A DNA stretch of 64,000 nucleotides from Dipteris shenzhenensis (GCA_047967505.1 CM106540.1); one strand, 5' to 3'; numbered from the stretch's first letter, positions 32,867 to 45,900 are shown. The notes: generated from the letters alone by a model not told the origin. Numbers and translations: made by a program.

Positions 32867-34929
32867 TGTGACATGAAGTTGGGGGTAATAAACTTCACGC
32901 ACCTCTTCACTTCCTGCTGCTTTCGAACGGACTGCCAAAGATATTTATCATTGAGAGTGGGACATTAGAAAGAAGCTTTTATGCCAAGATACCACACCAT
33001 ACTTTCCTCCCTCAGATGAGAATGAAGATGGTAACATCCCAAGTGATGTTATAATCAAGCATAGGGAGAAGGAAAGGATCAGCAGAGGCCATAATCTCAG
33101 TGAGCCGGTCTGCACCAAAGAGAAGAGCAATATGTTGTTGAAAGAAGATCTTGCGACTCAACATGACATGAACTGATATATATCGAGGAGTTTGAAGGGG
33201 CTGATTAGGTCGGATGGGTAGATTCCGAGGAAACATTGCACCTCCTTCATAAACACCTTTACACTTAGCTCAAAACACTCTACAAACTATCATTAGACAT
33301 AGAGGCCTATAACTTTTAGTAGAGACATGATATCAGAGATTCAAGCACACAAAGATATGCATTCTTGAGATGGGCTTCACGCTAATATAAGTTTCATTGA
33401 AAATAGACAGACGGTTGAAGAGATATGGACAGTTTACTGGAAGGGGGTAAAAACTATCATGAAAACAGACTATCAAACACAGAGACTCATAACTTTTTGC
33501 AGCAATATCTGATTCAAGATCTGATTACACACAAACATGCGCCTTGAAGAGAGCTTTTCACTGATATAAATTTCATTGAAAACAGACAGACGGCTGAAGA
33601 GATATGGACAGTTTATTGGAAGGGAGTAAAAACTATCATGAAAATAGACTGTCAAACATAGAGACTCATAACTTTTTGCGGCAGTATCTGATTCAAGATC
33701 TGATTACATAGAAACATGTGACTTGAAGAGAGCTTCGCTTTGATATAAATTTCATTACAATTGGACTATCGAGCAGAAAGTTATGAGCAAAACACTAACA
33801 GGGGGTCAAACTATCATGAAAAACTACCCTCCACCCAGGCTAATTTCGCCTGAGCAGGATGCTCCCTCAAGACTCCACCTTCATCAACGATCCACCCCTC
33901 ATAGATTTTGCCTAGAAGAGGGGAAGAAGTTTGCATAGTGGCTCGGGAAACAAATGGACCATGTATGCACAGTGAGCGGCCGAATAGAAAGAACTTTCAA
34001 GGCTTTAAAAGAGAAAAGGGACGAGACACTCAAGAGAGAGAGAACCTGAAGTGACATTCATTACAAATAGAGTGAGAATCCACTTCAACACTACAAACAC
34101 AAGGGAGAAGAAGAGGTTTCATACATACAAGAGGGAGCGAAAGCTCCAAGAATACTCATAGAGAGAGAATAAACTAGAGAGAGATGGACTCAAGAGTCTA
34201 CATAAGAGAATATCTACAAGAGGGAGAGAAGGCTCATGGAAGAGGCTTGGGGAGACTAGAGCTACAGCAACATGAGGCCTAATGGTGGAAGAGATTGATG
34301 AACAAGGGAGAGGAGGGCTCCTTTTATAGAGATTTTGTTACCCTCCTTCACCCATTTACAATTGCTGCCTGTAGATTCCTTTCCCCATCAATCACATAAG
34401 CACGTATGTCACCATCCATGTCCTTTTTGGCTACTCTTGCCATGTGTCCCATCAAAAGATGCTCAAGACTCTTAAAATATTGAGAAAGTCAAGAGTCTCC
34501 TCACATGGAGCCCATAGGGACCCTCTCTTTTCCACATGCCCACATCCTCCTTATTCCACATAGGAGTTCTAGAAGGATTCCTCTTGACTTCACACTCCTC
34601 CACATGCCTTCCACATGCTTGGCATGTGGCCTCTCTTATATTATTGGAACACATGGACATGAGCCCACCTCTTTATATGACTCACTCTTCCTATTTTCTA
34701 AAAAACTCATAATATCCCATACACAAATAACTCTCACCCCATACCAAGGTATTTATAATTCATACCTATGGTATTTACAATGAGCCATTCCACTCATCCT
34801 CTCAATCCCATCATAGAAAATAGAAATAAATGAGAGCCGCTAGGCTATCACTTGATACTCAAACTCTTATCAAACATAGAGAAAAACAATAGCAATGCCA
34901 AGTTAAAAATATCAAATTTTGGCATCACA
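32867..34929 (-). repeat. E4 5' LTR (2,063 bp)
   Basis: Partner of 18866-20922 with a few dozen substitutions and small indels by eye, for example the extra aatttcgcc near 33843. That makes E4 clearly older than E5 but not ancient. Confidence 0.95.
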
Positions 34930-34934
34930 GATAC

Positions 34935-36636
34935 TCTCTACTAAAAAAATAAAAGTGGGCTATTACAATCATTTCATCCTTATTGACAGTAAGGATAAGG
35001 TTAAAATATTTTATGTCTTGCTAGATAGTGCTCAAATCTAGTGAAAATACATTGAGCACCCATTTCATTGTTTTGGACAGAGCCCAAAAATCCATTTCAA
35101 ATAGAAAGTGAACTTTTTAAACATATCCTTCCCAAATCAAAAATTTACTTTTTGGTAGTATCCATTCCACAGAAAAATATTATTTACTCACACTATTATT
35201 TTGCACTAATAATGCAAAAAACTAGGAAATGTAATTTGGACCTTACTCTATATTTCAAAAATCTTAATATATATTTTTATTTTTAAGAATCCTCCTTTTA
35301 AAAATTAAAAAATTTGGAACTTATTAATAGTTTACATAAAAAAAATTAGTTTAAATCTATGGAAAAACAATCCTCTTTTCTCTTATACAAAATCTTTTAT
35401 TTTAAATAAAAAACAAACAAGTAACAATCCGATGCATAATCCTTGGTTTTTTTTTCTCTCTCTTTTTACCTTCCATTTGTCATATTGAAGGAGGCACACA
35501 ATATGCACAAATTCAAAACATTTAGGTAGATAAGAAACATGGAATACTCTTTCTTATTCCAAAGAATAGCAAGATATATGCGTGCAATTTTAAAGTATCA
35601 CGTGTCTACAAGAAATATTACACAAAATGAGTCACTTGATGTGATAAATACTACTCACGATCTTTCTAATGATTGAATTCCACCTTCACATAATTGAATT
35701 CCAACTGATGCTCAAGTCGACGGGTACTACTCATTACCTTCACAATGATTAGATTGCACCTTTACAATGATAGAAGTATGGATGATCCTAGCATTAAGAT
35801 CGCTTTGATCATTAGATTATTTTCTTTGTGTTTGACCACCTGTCACTTGGGTGCCATCTGCATTAACTCTCATGTGACCATGATGTCCCTCGTCTTTACT
35901 CTTGCTTGAATGGTGTTGGAAGACAACACTAACTGATGGGCTTGTTGCAACTTACCTGATCCTTCAACCACTCACTTGTTTCATCATATTAACACATGAT
36001 GACCTTCAACACAAAGCTAGTATCATGGCAATTCTTCATTTGCACTATCTTCTATTCTACTTCCTCCTTAGCAAGTATCCTTAAGTTTTTGCATATGCAA
36101 AATACTTAATTCAAGTATTCTCAATTTTCCTTCTACCAAATACTGATTCATGTGCTTGGTTTTCTTTGTCTTTGATTTCCAAGGCACTATGATTGTTTCT
36201 GTGGGTTGCTTGAAAACCGATTCATGTTTTGGGACCCATTCCTTTTTATACAACTTCACTCCTACCCCTTTGGCTCATACCATACAATTGTAAATGTTGT
36301 AGCTCTCCCATGATCATCCCTACTCACATCCAGTAGTTTTCAACCCAAAACTTCACATTCTCATATTCATCATCTTACGGATGTACTATAACAAAACAAT
36401 CGACTTTTGGCATGAACTCTCTCTTTCAAAATAGATGTGGAAGTAACATTTTGAAACAAAGTCCAAAGCTGGGCACAAGTCATCACTACATCTGGCCAAA
36501 ACAAAGTGCATTCTTCCTTAACTTTTTTTTTTTGGTAAGCCATCTATTTCACACTGAGATTTGTCAGTGCGAAATAGGAGCCAATTTTGAATGCATTTTC
36601 TTGCTCAAAATCAAAGTTCAGAGACTATAAGGGTCT
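34935..36636. other. AT-rich DNA without a recognised gene
   Basis: Sequence of the E4 target region, with many A and T runs. Short frames lack recognisable motifs. A 14-bp-stem hairpin lies at 36544-36577. Confidence 0.55.
36544..36577. other. Hairpin CTATTTCACACTGA / TCAGTGCGAAATAG
   Basis: Inverted repeat of 14 bases with one mismatch and a 6-base loop, just after a T-rich run. Possibly the remains of a small inverted-repeat transposon. No flanking duplication was identified. Confidence 0.5.
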
Positions 36637-36804
36637 TCAAAAGAATAGGATTTGCCATTGCATTATTGGTTTTTCATCCTTTAACAAAAATTGAAAGTAA
36701 TGTGGATGGCTATGACCTTTTAGAGCATCACCACACTTTTGTAGGAAAGGTCGAATAAACCTCCTCAAATCGTACATTCCTTTGATCATTGAGCATACTT
36801 TACT
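36637..36804 (-). pseudogene. Gypsy integrase zinc-finger fragment
   Basis: The minus-strand reading (MIKGMYDLRRFIRPFLQKC, then a stretch ending KDEKPIMQW) has the spacing of the gypsy pattern in which an M.+.V..FV..C..C....G segment is followed by P.P..PW..... The second Cys of the CxxC pair is missing. It lies on the far side of E6 from a gypsy RT/RNase H fragment in the same orientation and order, so both belonged to one element. Confidence 0.45.
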
Positions 36805-37129
36805 TGTTGAGAGTTGTGGTGCCATGAGCACATGTAGAGCAAAGGTATGAGCAAAGGGCAAGCTGCCACAAGGCATGGAGGACATATCCCACATGTGAGC
36901 AAGCAAATGGATGTAAGTACCCTCACCTATAAAAGGGAGGTTCATTTGAAGTAATATCAATCAAGCACTTTGCACTATCTCAAGATTCTCTTTATGACTC
37001 CAAGCTAATCTATCTTGGAACCTAATTGACTTGAGGTACATGTCATGAGCACTCTCTTCATCATTTTTCCACACAGGTTCCATCCACCTTAGAGTGCTCC
37101 ATAGATCTTGAGGCACACATGTTTTGTCA
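36805..37129 (+). repeat. E6 5' LTR
   Basis: Starts TGTTGAGAGTTGTGGTGCC, ends ACATGTTTTGTCA, and is followed by the primer site. A TATAAAAGG box lies near 36929. Confidence 0.9.
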
Positions 37130-38890
37130 TGGTATCAGAGCATAGGTTTAGCTCTCTTAGTTTAGCTCATTAGTAGTTCACTAGGATTGCTTCCATTCCT
37201 AGATTAGTTGTAGGCATGTCTTAGGAGCTCATGTTTTTCTCCTAGGTTAGTTTTAGTTTTAGATTAAGAACAAATTTCCATCCCTTGAGAGAGAAAATTT
37301 CCGTCCATCCATTTCATGAGAGATTCATTGTGAGCTTGAGTGTTCCTTATTCTGTGAGAACAAGAGAGTCCCTTGAGTAGTTTCTTTGTGAGGAGAGATT
37401 TGAAAGGTTTGAGAAAGAGAGCCCAAAGCTCTACCTACACCCATCTTTGAGAGGTTATGAGTAGAAAGAGAGGTCCAAAGAGAGGTTCTCCAATAGAGCT
37501 TCAAGCTCCCTAAAGCAACTACCTCTCCTCACAAGGCATCTGCCTCTCCAAACGACCTACAGGTGGACTCTACAATGAAGGGCAGCCACGAACAGCCGCC
37601 ATAAACTCAAGCTTCAATAGCCTTGCAGCAACTAGACTACTCACGGGCAATGCTCCAGAGGGTCGCGACTCTAGCTTGGGCAAAATAGTAGCTACGGCAG
37701 CTGAGACGGGCCTCCTTACAACGAGCAATTTCTTCAATGCAACAAAGAGCCGCCTCCATCTACACACCACAGCGGAGCAACGATCCTACAGTGACCAGTC
37801 TCCAAGCCTCCTTCGACGAAGCTTCTCCACCATGAGCCGCAACTTCTGCGCTTTAGCAACATCTGCAGTCAGCTCTAGACGACGAGCAATGACTTGCAAT
37901 GAAAGATCCACGAGCTCTAAAGCTCAAGCGCCTCTAGCTCCTTCGACGAATAGTCATAGCTCCTGCATCACGAGCTCACAGGCCCTTCACGAACAAGCCG
38001 CTCCCACAAAGCCACGAACAGCGACTACAGTTTCTACTGGCACTACACAAAGCTCTTGTGCCTATGATGATGGCACCCAAAAGAAAGAGCTCCTGCGAAA
38101 GACAATACCCGATGATTGATTCGGAGAAGAACGACCTTTTGCATCACCTTCCTTCTTCCTTAGGTTCTCAAAAAGACACGGCAAGCAAGATAAGACTTTA
38201 CTATGGTTAAATTTAACTCTACCTTGGTCAATGGTTAAGTTAGAGTTAGGGTTAGTTAAGCCACATCAGCATGCACAGTTAGCAGTGCCTTCTAAGCACA
38301 CAACCTCTTGCTAAGCATAGTATGGAATTCAGCATGTGAATCCCTGTGCCACATCATCAAAGGCCCTTTTCTTCACAAAAACTTCGACAAGCCGTAACTT
38401 GCAATCTAGGAAGAATTTGGACACGCTCCAAAAAGGAAAAGTGATCGTCTTTTCGAGCTCTACGCACCTGTCAAATCAAAATCATTGTATGCAATTAGAC
38501 ACTGCCAATATTGAAAGAAATCAAGTGGTAAGACCTTTGCAACAAATGACAAATCAAAGCATGAATGCACACATCATTGTCATAAGGCCAAAAGCAGAAG
38601 TGCATGAGATGACCATAGCACAGAGCATGGCATCCACACATAAAGCATCAAGGCACATGGAAGAACAAAGCATCATGCATGAATCTACACCAAGCAAAGA
38701 AACGAACGCCATCATCATCAAGCCATGAGCCAAAAGGTGACATCAATGGAATGTATTGAGAACCAAAACCTTGCCTATATTTTGTAAATCAAGCCTGAGT
38801 AGCCATGTAGGCACCCAGGGGAGGATTTGATCTTGTAACTCACATCGAACCACCTTGCAATAGCCAAAGGATCATGGCACCAAGTGGAGG

Positions 38891-39213
38891 TGTGGAGAGT
38901 TGTGGTGCCATGAGCACATGTAGAGCAAAGGTATGAGCAAAGGGCAAGCTGCCACACGGCATGGAGGACATATCCCACGTGAGCAAGCAAATGGATGTAA
39001 GTATTCTCACCTATAAAAGGGAGGTTCATTTGAAGTAATATCAATCAAGCACTTTGCACTATCTCAAGATTCTCTTTATGAGTCCAAGCTAATCTATCTT
39101 GGAACCTAATTGACTTGAGGTACATGTCATGAGCACTGTCTTCATTACGTTTCCACATAGGTTCCATCCACCTTAGAGTGATCCATAGATCCTGAGGCAC
39201 ACATGTTTTGTCA
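38891..39213 (+). repeat. E6 3' LTR
   Basis: Partner of 36805-37129 with scattered changes, including TGTGG for TGTTG at its start. Confidence 0.9.
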
Positions 39214-39218
39214 TTAGC

Positions 39219-39536
39219 ATCTTGAAACACTCTACTCTCATAGGCAACAACCCGTCCATCCTGCATGAGAACTGCACTAATGTTGTTTCCACATGTGTCA
39301 CATGGGACAACAAAAGCTTTTCGGAGATCTGGCAATATCAACACTAGATCCAATGTGAGCTTTTCTTTCAGCTTCTCAAATGCTGTAATTTTATTTTCAG
39401 CCCAAGTAATGACACTCCCTCTTCTGCAACGAGTGAAGGGCTGAGGCAATTCAGCAAAATGGCGTATGAACCATCCATAGTAGGAGCATAAACCCAAAAA
39501 GCTACTTACATCATGCAAGGTCCTCAACTGTTGGCC
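39219..39536 (-). pseudogene. Gypsy RT end / RNase H fragment
   Basis: Minus-strand frame reading LRTLHDVSSFLGLCSYYGWF, then PDLRKAFVVPCDTCGNNISA and VLMQDGRVVAYESRVF. This is the classic Ty3/gypsy RT thumb and start of RNase H (the FLG..YYR.FI, PDxxKxF, GAVLMQ and VAYESR pattern). The catalytic Asp of RNase H is present as CDTCGNNIS. It is cut at both ends; E6 follows it. Confidence 0.8.
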
Positions 39537-39932
39537 AATGTAAATCCAACTTCAATCTCATTGAATATTCGATGAGCAATTAGCATCGAGAAAAATGAGA
39601 ACTCCTATGAAAAATTATTATTCTCTTGTGAGCAATTATGTGCCTATATTCTCAAAATAGGTAGTAGGTAACCTTTCCTTACATGTACATAGCTACGAAT
39701 TGCTTGCATAGTGGAATGGTATAACTTGATTGCTATTTTGCAAATGCAAGGAATCAATACATGTGTCTACAAAAAACCTAAATCCATGCACTAACAATCC
39801 ACATAAATGTGCATTTAAATAGTGTTTTCCTTGTAGCTTAGATGGAGTGGCAAAAAATCAAGGTAATGTTGTTGTATTCTAATCCATACCATCCGTAATA
39901 AAGCACATGTACTTGTTTGGATACAAAATATC

Positions 39933-41404
39933 TTACTCCTTACAAAATTCATATTTTGGTCTCGCATGATGGGCAAGTCCATGATGATATTGATGCTTCC
40001 TTTTGTATAATCCCCTTTCCTTTGGACTAGGTGCACTCTCAACTGCTTGTTTTATATCATCATAGTCATTGTACTTTGACATTTTCTGCCTCTTTGGGAT
40101 TTTAATATGCCCAAACTTCTTCTTCCAAAGACTATACATAGTATGATGAGAATCCAAGGCTTTCCCTCTTTCCCTTAGTTTTTCGTGAATAAAGTAAAAT
40201 AGTTCTTTTTTCCTCAAGCCCATTGGAATATGCTTTAGCATTTTTAGTAACCTCTTCATCGTTAAAAAGTTTGTGGGATAAATTGAGTCAAGGCAAAGAA
40301 TTTTCCTCTATGAAGTCCTACAAATTTCTTGTGCCATTACAATTGTGCTTCTTGTTTTGGACTTTCTTGTGTTACCATGAATGCTAAGTTTTTCACCTTC
40401 TTTGGCTTTACCAACTAAATCCCAATATGTGCCATGTGATAATCCAAGAATAATGCGATATGCAATGTTACAAGTCCTCTTCTCATTTATGAGAGGGTTG
40501 ATATTTTCTCCTAAACTTAGCCTTTTCTTGTCATTTTGAAGAGAGCAAGAAGATCTTGCTTTCACTTCCTCTTCTTTGTCATGTATTTTCTCTAAATTTC
40601 TAGATGTCAAGCAAGCTAATGATGTGCAACATCTGCATTTACAAAACTTAAGTCCTAATGCATTAACCATATCATCACCCTTATTCTCTTTGGTTTCTTT
40701 TGTGGATTTGCCAAGATTCAATTTCTCTTCATGCATCTATATGTCCATTTTTATTCCTGTGTTCATCGTTCTTTTGCATTTGTGTGTTTTTCTCCCTCAC
40801 AATTGTTTGTCAGAGTGCATCCATGGCATATTTCATCTTGATCAATTCACAATCAAAATACCAAAAATTTTGATTTCATCCTTTCTTGCTTTGGATACGA
40901 TCTTACTAGGGCCATTTGCATTAAAATTTTCTTTGAGAGTAATGAGAACCTTGAAAAGCTCCTCTACCCTTGAGAGAACATCATTCATTGACAAACATTG
41001 CATGGTTGTTTTTGCAACTACACAACTTCTTTCACCAAGTTTGTGAATATTCATGAACTCATCCATGCCTGATAAAACATTGCTAATAATGAAACCTTTC
41101 CCTTTTTCAATGTGCATGAACTCATCCACTCCAATTAAGGCATCACTTTTGGATCCATTCAATTTTTCAACACGAAGGATCTCATCCACTCCTAATAATA
41201 GATCACTTCTATAGTTGAGTACAAAAGATTCAACATAGAAATCACCAACGTATGATAGGGTAGATCTTGGCATGTGTTTCTGTCCTTCCATATTGTAATA
41301 TACCTTATCTTTGTCATTGAAAACCACATGCCTCCTTCTAATCTCCAGAAATTATATGGTTCATCATAGTAGGGATCATCCAATGAGGTTCTATTATCAT
41401 CCAT
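39933..41404 (-). pseudogene. Decayed transposase-like coding region (DUF7869-type, tentative)
   Basis: Minus-strand coding from MDDNRTSLDDPYYDEPYNFW (41404), with a frame change near 41340, then one frame to about 39933 broken by stops at 40842-40844 and 40308-40310 and more in 40740-40840. The N-terminal half has three repeats of a GVDEFMHIEK-like unit. The middle has a Cys pair cluster (FCKCRCC), then GLSHGTYWDLVGKAK and IHGNTRKSK. The later part reads SLWKKKFGHIKIPKRQKMSK, then YNDYDD, where two Tyr sit at the usual CxxC, and KERGLYKRKHQYHHGL. This order is what I recall for plant and animal proteins next to a DUF7869/KDZ-like DDE transposase. The catalytic core was not found. Confidence 0.45.
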
Positions 41405-42418
41405 ACCATCATCATGATGACTTACATCTTTGCAAATGACTACACTTGTTCAAATCCCGATACTTTTCCTTGTGATACATCCCTATTTGCAAATGACTTC
41501 ATTTGTAAATGTCTATATTCCTAGGTAAAGCGATAACAAGTCGGGGAAAACATGCATTACCTATCTACCCAAACAAAACTATGATCTTTTAACACCTAGT
41601 TTGTTTGGATGGTGGTAGGTAAGTGGACCCTAACCTTGGAATATGGACTGTGATCCTTGTGGAGAGTGGAGTTTTTGGTGCCAAGATCCCATATTTCAAG
41701 GCCAGTGTGTTGTTTCATGTGTTTGGCCCATAAGGGGGGGGGAGGGGGGTTGGAATATGGGTTGTGTGGCACAAACCCCTTCACAAGGCATAAGGAGATA
41801 TATGTGTGGCTAATAAGATAAGGCACCTAATTGAAGGAATAATGCCTCAAGCAGGCACTATATGACACATGGATGCAGGAAAGACTAATCCCTTAAGAAT
41901 GTGTTATAAAGTACCTATGAAGAATCTCTCATAATCTCGCTAGTCTTTTTGGGGATTGAGAGAGGCAACATGGCTAAAGGGAAGTGGGATTGGGAACCCC
42001 TATGAAGAGAGTGGGAGAGAAGGAAGGAGTCTCACTTGTGGCTTTCTCACATACACAATGGGGGAATACACACAAAGGTGGAGGCTGAAAACAATTTTCC
42101 TCTTCTTAGTTGTGGAAGCCAAAAAAAAAACTCTCTAAGTACAAAAGGAATAGGTGAACCCTATATGTGGGTCTCAAACCAAACTTAGCTAACCTATGTG
42201 GCATACTAATTGAGCCACTAACTAGAGTACATAAAGATAGCTGTCATCCAGCTATTATTCATGGGTGGTGTACCAACCACATCTGCAGCTAACAAGTCGG
42301 TGACATAAATGCACAATGGTCACCTTGGCATATCACGAGTAGAGCTCGATATCTCAACAACCCCCTCTACTTGGTGTTAATTTTGGGCCACGTGTGTGGC
42401 CAACAATAGTTTAAAAAG
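41405..42418. other. No recognised gene
   Basis: Mixed sequence with a G-run near 41737-41753. The start (cctagtttgtttggatgg near 41588) resembles transposon termini but no partner end was found. Confidence 0.4.
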
Positions 42419-42714
42419 GACCCCTTATTTTTTTTCAAATCTCAAATCTTAATGCACAAGCAGAAAGATCTTGAAATTTCGAGTAAGTTTTCTTTTTGGA
42501 CCGCCTCAATCTGAGCTATGCATCAAAAGTTTTGACCCTTCAAAGTTTTGGCTATGCATATGTGGAAAGGGCACCCAAAAAAAAAAAGGCCACGTGGCAT
42601 TTCAGCCGCTGCATAGCTCAAATTGAGACGGTCCAAAAAGTAAACTTACTCAAAATTTCAAGATCTTTTTGCTTCCATGCTCAAGTTTGAGATTTGGAAA
42701 CAAATTAAAGGTCT
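42419..42714. mobile_element. Fold-back (MITE-like) element
   Basis: Left arm 42419-42522 and right arm 42610-42714 are inverted copies. The inner ~59 bases (AAAGATCTTGAAATTTCGAG ... GAGCTATGCA) pair almost perfectly, the outer ~45 more loosely. The 87-base loop contains an A-run and GGCCACGTGGCA. No coding capacity. It could be a non-autonomous DNA transposon or a locus for hairpin small RNAs. Flanking duplications could not be fixed. Confidence 0.75.
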
Positions 42715-42776
42715 ATTTCAAGCTACAAAGTTTTAGGCACATGTATGGCAATGATGATGCAAGAGCATTTAAAAGA

Positions 42777-42851
42777 GGTGTGTGTCTCTGTGTGTATGCA
42801 TATGTGTGTGTGGGTGGGTGGGTGTGTTTGTGGGTGTACGTGCACACACAT

Positions 42852-42890
<39 letters not shown>

Positions 42891-42971
42891 CCCTTCACAT
42901 CTCTTTTTCCCCCTTGTCTCTCTTTCTCTCCCCACATCTTCCTTCCTACCATCCTCTCTCTCTCTCTCTCT
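42777..42971. repeat. Compound GT / GGGT / CT microsatellite
   Basis: GTGT- and GGGT-rich run (42778-42850), a long CT run (about 42853-42888) and another CT run (about 42955-42971). Open frames across it are low-complexity artefacts. Confidence 0.9.
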
Positions 42972-45900
42972 TCATTTTGATAGTTGGAAACAACTTAACA
43001 CCTGAAAAAAACTTGCCACATGGCATTTTGACGATTGGAATGACACATGGTAGTTCTTTTAACTAGTATAAATTAACTTTTTTGGGTGTGGTTTTTGTGG
43101 GTTGTTGGTGAAATTTTTTAAGAAGGAAAACTTACTTGGATTTCTTTCAATTGGCAAGATCAAAATTACAATTCTGCTAACCTCTACAATGTGCAGTCAA
43201 TAGATGGCTCAACATACCGAATGCAGTGATCTTCAACATGGTCCAGATGGAGATTGAGCCATGTGGAGATTAGCATGATCAGAGTAGAACAAAATGACAG
43301 AACAATAGTATGTGGGCAGCAGACCTATGTGATGCTTGTTAATGGAGACCTGATCTAAAGGCGGAGGCCATTGCGGTTGACCAGTAGAGATGAAAAAGCT
43401 ATTGCTAGATATGGCATGCACTAATTATCAAAACTTGCAACATGATGCAGACCATCAGCAAGCCCCACTCTCCTAAAGGCGTTGGTAGGCTCTTGTGAGA
43501 GTCTTGTGCAAGATGCTGATCTGCTGCGGTTGGTATCTTGTGTCGAGTCTTCTTGTGCGGAGTATTGTTGTGCGGAATTAATTGTGGAATGATGATGGGC
43601 ATGACGACTGCAATGCTATTGCAACAATCTATCATCGATAAAAGCTTCATGCAGGCGTTGATTTGTGGAGAGCATTGACAACAAGAGCCAACCAGCACAA
43701 AGAAATCATGCACAGCATGTTGTTGAGTAGTATTCTATGCAGAGCAGAATCATTATGTGCGGAAATCATGTGGTGCAAAACAAACAATGAATTGCGGTTA
43801 TAGCAGTGAATGGTTTTCTTTATTCTAATCCAGCAACCAATTAATATGCAGATGAGTTTCTTGTGCCATTTTCTATCTCATACTTGCATAAGAATACATC
43901 TAAGTTTTTCTTCAACTAGCCAAGAAGATGCAGTGTCCAAGAGATAGAGGTAAATGCGGGATGGGGACATACTGGCAAAAGATCGGATGTAGCGCCTAGA
44001 TCTAGGCATTTGATTCATGAAAGGGGAACACGTAGTATTTTGCGGTGATGTAGCAAAGAAGAATGTACGGTGTTTTGCGGATTGCAAGTGTGTGGAGAGT
44101 TATTGGTGCAATTATTTTGCAATTGAAAAGGCAAGATCTACATCGACATTGCTAGAGTTTCTTCAAGAATGTGGCATTCTATTCCTATCATTGTATTTCA
44201 TTTATGCACTCACATGAGGTCCTCAACCTCAGCTCTGCCTAAAAGGATTGTATCTATTTTTATTTCACATGCACTGTTACGGCATCTGACTTCTACTCAA
44301 GGGATGTGCATTGTGTAGTTCTCATAGTCCACCGTGAGTGCCATGTGTTAGGGCCTAAAACCACAGGGGTTTAGCCCTAAGTGTGTGCCAAGAGGTGGGT
44401 TCATTCCTTGTAGGGGCCAAGGGCCTCTACATAGATTGATAGGTCCCCTTAAAACTATAGATAGGGGCATAGAGACTATATGTAGGGTTTATTTGGCCAT
44501 GACCTATATGTATCATGGTGAGCCCAAAGTATGTCTATTAATAAGATCAAGCTATTGAGCTTTACCTTTGGATTTATGGAAAAAAACTTTAGATTATTTA
44601 ATGTTATATGGACCTTTGGTAGTGTTGATATTAAGGGGATTTTCAATGTTCCAAGCCATATGGAATGAATGGGAATGATGGATGTTCATCAGTACTTTTG
44701 ATCACCCTTGCAAATGTTTCCAAAAAATATTGGAAAATTAATCTTAATCTAGTGCCCACTCACTTTGGGAGTACTCTAGTGCTCATGATTAAGCTCACTC
44801 TGTGGGTAACTAGTGAGCAATGATGATGGTATAGACTTCACTTGTACTTTGGTGCTTGGTTTGAATGGTATGGAGCATTTATCAAGTGCATCCCATGAGA
44901 TAATCCCACTACAACCACTTGGATGATTTTTTACTAAGCACATGGGGAAGTACGTCTTCCCCCCTTCCCCAAGTTTGGGTGGATACATTCTCAAGAATCA
45001 AGGTGCAGAGCTCACACAAACGTGCATTCTCTAAGATTGTGAGATGGCAAGCAACGTGACCTGAACTAGGTAAGGGGTCTCTTGCCATCTTGAGAACATA
45101 TCTCTACTTCAATTCGGCAAACATCTGTGGAGCTCTATTTTGTACTTCATTAGCACTACATCCTCTATTAGTGCTGCCTCATTAGAGGGAGTGTTCATTG
45201 TTGTGTATCTTGAGCAGTAGACCTAGTTGGATCATTCTACCTAGACAACTAGTACTCATGCTATATTGCATGGAATTTTTCCTTTGTTATGACCCGTAAC
45301 TTATCACAGTCTTGGAATGTATGTTGGATTTTTGCCTACAACTCTATGCTAGAGATCTCTGGCTTCTATGGATACAGATCTATGCTAGAAATCTCTAGCT
45401 CCCATGACATAGTAGTGTCGCTAAAGGGTATGCACCCACTTGCACTACATGCTGGAAATAATTCCAGGTACACTGAGAGAAACCAAAAGAGAGGAAACTA
45501 TGTAGGATTTGTTTTTTGGTATAGGTTACAATCGCTTATACACTCTTGGGTAGCCAGGAGTGAATAATTATACGCTTGCAACCCCCCCTCAATTCGCAAG
45601 CTTTGCCAGGTTCTCCACTTGATGATTGAATATTTATCCCACAACTTTCTCCTCACAAGGACAATGTGATTGCCTACCAACCTTGGCAGTGACCTCACAA
45701 AACTCTGGCAACTTGGTGCCTATATGTTGTAGTGCCCAGCTATCTTACTTTGGCATGCATATCACCAACACTTTGCTCAGTGATGGGATCTCCATGTGAT
45801 ATTACCACCTCTTGATTCTCTGTGACTAACGGCAATGGCAGAAGTCATTTATGCGCTCAAAGATTCAAATAACTTATTGTCATTCTTGCCTGTCATACTT

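Larger units (their letters stand above)
18866..34929 (-). mobile_element. E4: Ty3/gypsy (Tat-like) element with dual RNase H and no integrase core
   Basis: A 16.06-kb unit, about 8.8 kb without the nested E5. It is flanked by perfect target duplications gatac (18861-18865 and 34930-34934). LTRs of about 2.06 kb have TGTGAC...GTCACA ends. Internal coding on the minus strand runs gag, protease, RT, RNase H, second RNase H. A G/A-rich polypurine tract adjoins the 3' LTR near 20923-20936. The second, archaeal-type RNase H is a known hallmark of the plant Tat lineage. The integrase zinc-binding and catalytic domains are absent, so it cannot integrate by itself. Confidence 0.93.
36805..39213 (+). 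mobile_element. E6: short Copia-type element without gag-pol
   Basis: A 2.4-kb element with 325-bp and 323-bp LTRs (TGTTGAGAG or TGTGGAGAG to TTTTGTCA), a perfect tRNA-iMet primer site (TGGTATCAGAGC at 37130) and a purine-rich tract (AGTGGAGG) before the 3' LTR. The 1.76-kb interior carries a GAGAG-rich leader, a block shared with E5 and E7 (about 38303-38470), and 3' sequence shared with E7, but no recognisable protein domain. Flanks ttact and ttagc are a poor target duplication. It must rely on proteins from a related element such as E5 (inference). Confidence 0.88.

Noticed and set aside
18866-34929. The two 2.06-kb copies as a segmental duplication
   Set aside because: TG...CA ends, perfect gatac target duplication and internal gypsy genes in order show that they are LTRs of one element.
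42669-43066. Three overlapping low-complexity frames
   Set aside because: They translate the GT/CT microsatellite.
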